Source of the DNA: an uncultured Alphaproteobacteria bacterium
GTDB taxonomy: Bacteria > Pseudomonadota > Alphaproteobacteria > HIMB59 > GCA-002718135
Direction of reading: 5' to 3'
Length of the DNA: 64,000 nt
NCBI GenBank assembly: GCA_902593125.1
Contig: CACJGU010000004.1
Location: 1-64,000, forward strand
Below the pieces are notes generated by a model that was given only the letters and a program-made list of their open reading frames with translations, made no database searches and was not told where the DNA came from. This document shows positions 62,430-64,000 of this stretch, one piece after another. Within the stretch, counting starts at the first letter, position 1. Every line of letters begins with the position of its first letter. The translations under genes and the position numbers were made by a program.

Positions 62430-64000
62430 TTAGTTTGATCTTTTATTTAATAGATTTGTCAGCCAATCAGGATCCATTTCTGGAACTGAAGATAATAACA
62501 ACTCAGTATAATCAGGGTGTGGAGGGTTTAAAATTTTACTTTTTAAGCCTTGCTCAACTACTTTACCTTGATACATAACAACTATCTCATCCGAAATGGC
62601 TTTAACAGTAGCAATATCGTGAGTTATAAAAATATAAGTTACACCAAGATCTTTTTGAAGTTTTTGTAACAGTTTTAAAATTCCTTCTTGAACAATTTGA
62701 TCCAATGCTGAAGTAACCTCATCACAAATAATTAGATCTGGATTAGCAGCTAAAGCTCTAGCTATACAAATTCTTTGTTTTTGGCCTCCTGATAATTCAG
62801 ATGGCAATCTATCTAAAAACGTTTCATCTAGTTCAATCATTTTTAACAATTCAATTACTTTAGTCTCACGTTCTTTTCCTTTTACTCCATGGTAAAATTC
62901 AATTGGTCTTCCAATAATTTCATCAACAGTTTGTTTAGGATTCATTGCGGTATCAGGCATTTGAAAAATTATTTGAATTCTTCTTAATTCTTCTTTTGAT
63001 CTTTGCTCAAGTTTAGGAGATAATTTTTTTCCATCAAAAATAATTTCTCCTTTGGTTTGAGGTAGTAGGCCAGTTATTACTCTTGCTGTTGTTGATTTTC
63101 CTGATCCACTTTCTCCAACTATTGCTACTGTTTTACCTCTAGGAATATTAACAGAAACATCATGTAGAACTTTTGATGAACCATAAGCTGCATCAATATT
63201 TTTAATGGACAACATATAATCATCATTTGTTTCTTCAGGCTTAATTAGTGATCTTACTGACCATAGTGATTTAGTGTATTCTTCTTTAGGATTTGATAAC
63301 ATCTCTCTTGTTTGAGACTCCTCAACTTCTTCTCCATATCTCAGAACCTTAATTCTATCAGCCATTTGAGCAACTACAGCTAAATCATGAGTAATATAAA
63401 TTGCAGCAGTATTAAATTTATCTACTATTGATCTCATAGCAGACAGAACTTCAACTTGAGTAGTAACATCAAGGGCAGTTGTTGGTTCATCAAAAATTAT
63501 AAGTTCTGGTCTCGGTGACATAGCCATAGCAGTCATAATTCTTTGTAATTGACCACCAGAAACTTGATGAGGATATCTCTCTCCAATATTTTCAGCATCT
63601 GGTAGTTGTAGTGATTCATAAAGTTGGACTGCATCTTTTCTCAATACGTCAGTAGGATTTATTTTTGCTCTATTAGCTGCACTAATTGTTTGATCCATTA
63701 ATCTGTGTGCAGGATTAAAAGATGCAGCTGCAGACTGTGCAACATATGAAATTTTAGTACCCCAGATTTTTCTTTTTTCAAATTCTGTGAGCTTAGCAAG
63801 ATCTGTACCATTAAAAATTATTTCACCTTTAATAATTTTGCAACCAGGTTGAGTATAACCCATTGCTGCTTTTCCCATAGTTGATTTTCCAGCACCACTT
63901 TCTCCAATTAATCCTAAAATTTCACCTCTGTATAAATTTAGATCAACACCTTTTAGTATTTTATGCCATCTCTCATCTGAAAATCCATCAATATGAATAT
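62430..64000 (-). CDS. Peptide/nickel-type ABC transporter ATP-binding protein with two ABC domains (5' end beyond window)
   Basis: Reading frame stays open past listed start into ILGLIGESGAGKSTMGKAAMGYTQPG at window end; two signature motifs VSGGQLQRIMTAMAM and LSGGQKQRICIARAL. Confidence 0.93.
   Translation of the reverse strand, partial: IHIDGFSDERWHKILKGVDLNLYRGEILGLIGESGAGKSTMGKAAMGYTQPGCKIIKGEIIFNGTDLAKLTEFEKRKIWGTKISYVAQSAAASFNPAHRLMDQTISAANRAKINPTDVLRKDAVQLYESLQLPDAENIGERYPHQVSGGQLQRIMTAMAMSPRPELIIFDEPTTALDVTTQVEVLSAMRSIVDKFNTAAIYITHDLAVVAQMADRIKVLRYGEEVEESQTREMLSNPKEEYTKSLWSVRSLIKPEETNDDYMLSIKNIDAAYGSSKVLHDVSVNIPRGKTVAIVGESGSGKSTTARVITGLLPQTKGEIIFDGKKLSPKLEQRSKEELRRIQIIFQMPDTAMNPKQTVDEIIGRPIEFYHGVKGKERETKVIELLKMIELDETFLDRLPSELSGGQKQRICIARALAANPDLIICDEVTSALDQIVQEGILKLLQKLQKDLGVTYIFITHDIATVKAISDEIVVMYQGKVVEQGLKSKILNPPHPDYTELLLSSVPEMDPDWLTNLLNKRSN

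Noticed and set aside
1-64000. CRISPR array, toxin-antitoxin, restriction-modification or phage defence operon
   Set aside because: No regular repeat-spacer pattern and no cas, nuclease or toxin motifs recognised on either strand.

Overview
The window is AT-rich, tightly packed DNA from a streamlined bacterial chromosome. Gene content and order suggest a low-GC marine alphaproteobacterium; that taxonomic call is inference. It is mostly core genes: fabF(partial)-acpP-fabG-fabD, rpsF-rpsR-rplI-dnaB-alr, der/bamB-like/yfgM-like, guaA, rlmE, an RND efflux pair, icd, alaS, recA, dksA, moaA, nadK, tRNA-Leu(TAA), map, purB, bolA/grx, rpsD, cimA, gltX, nadE, class II DAHP synthase and glmU. From about 44.7 kb it becomes catabolic: a polyamine/agmatine module (PuuB-like, PuuA-like, PotIHGF-like, AguB, AguA), an HD-domain protein resembling PhnZ-type oxygenases, a carnitine/BKACE-type cluster, an ScfR/RamB-like regulator, a GMC/SDR/PhyH group and a partial two-domain peptide-type ABC ATPase. 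I found no CRISPR array, prophage, IS element or recognisable defence system. The best leads are: (i) tandem GTACTTTGTAA repeats flanking a lone NeuD-type acetyltransferase just downstream of the guaA 3' end, which look like leftover integrase arm sites at a known island hotspot; (ii) the HD-oxygenase-like gene beside the carnitine genes; (iii) an unlisted 59-aa ORF with its own terminator and flanking TTTACAAA-type repeats opposite the ScfR-like regulator; (iv) an exact GTTC-N7-GTTC SOS box upstream of recA; (v) a 12-bp hairpin between potF and potG; (vi) repeated tail-to-tail gene overlaps.
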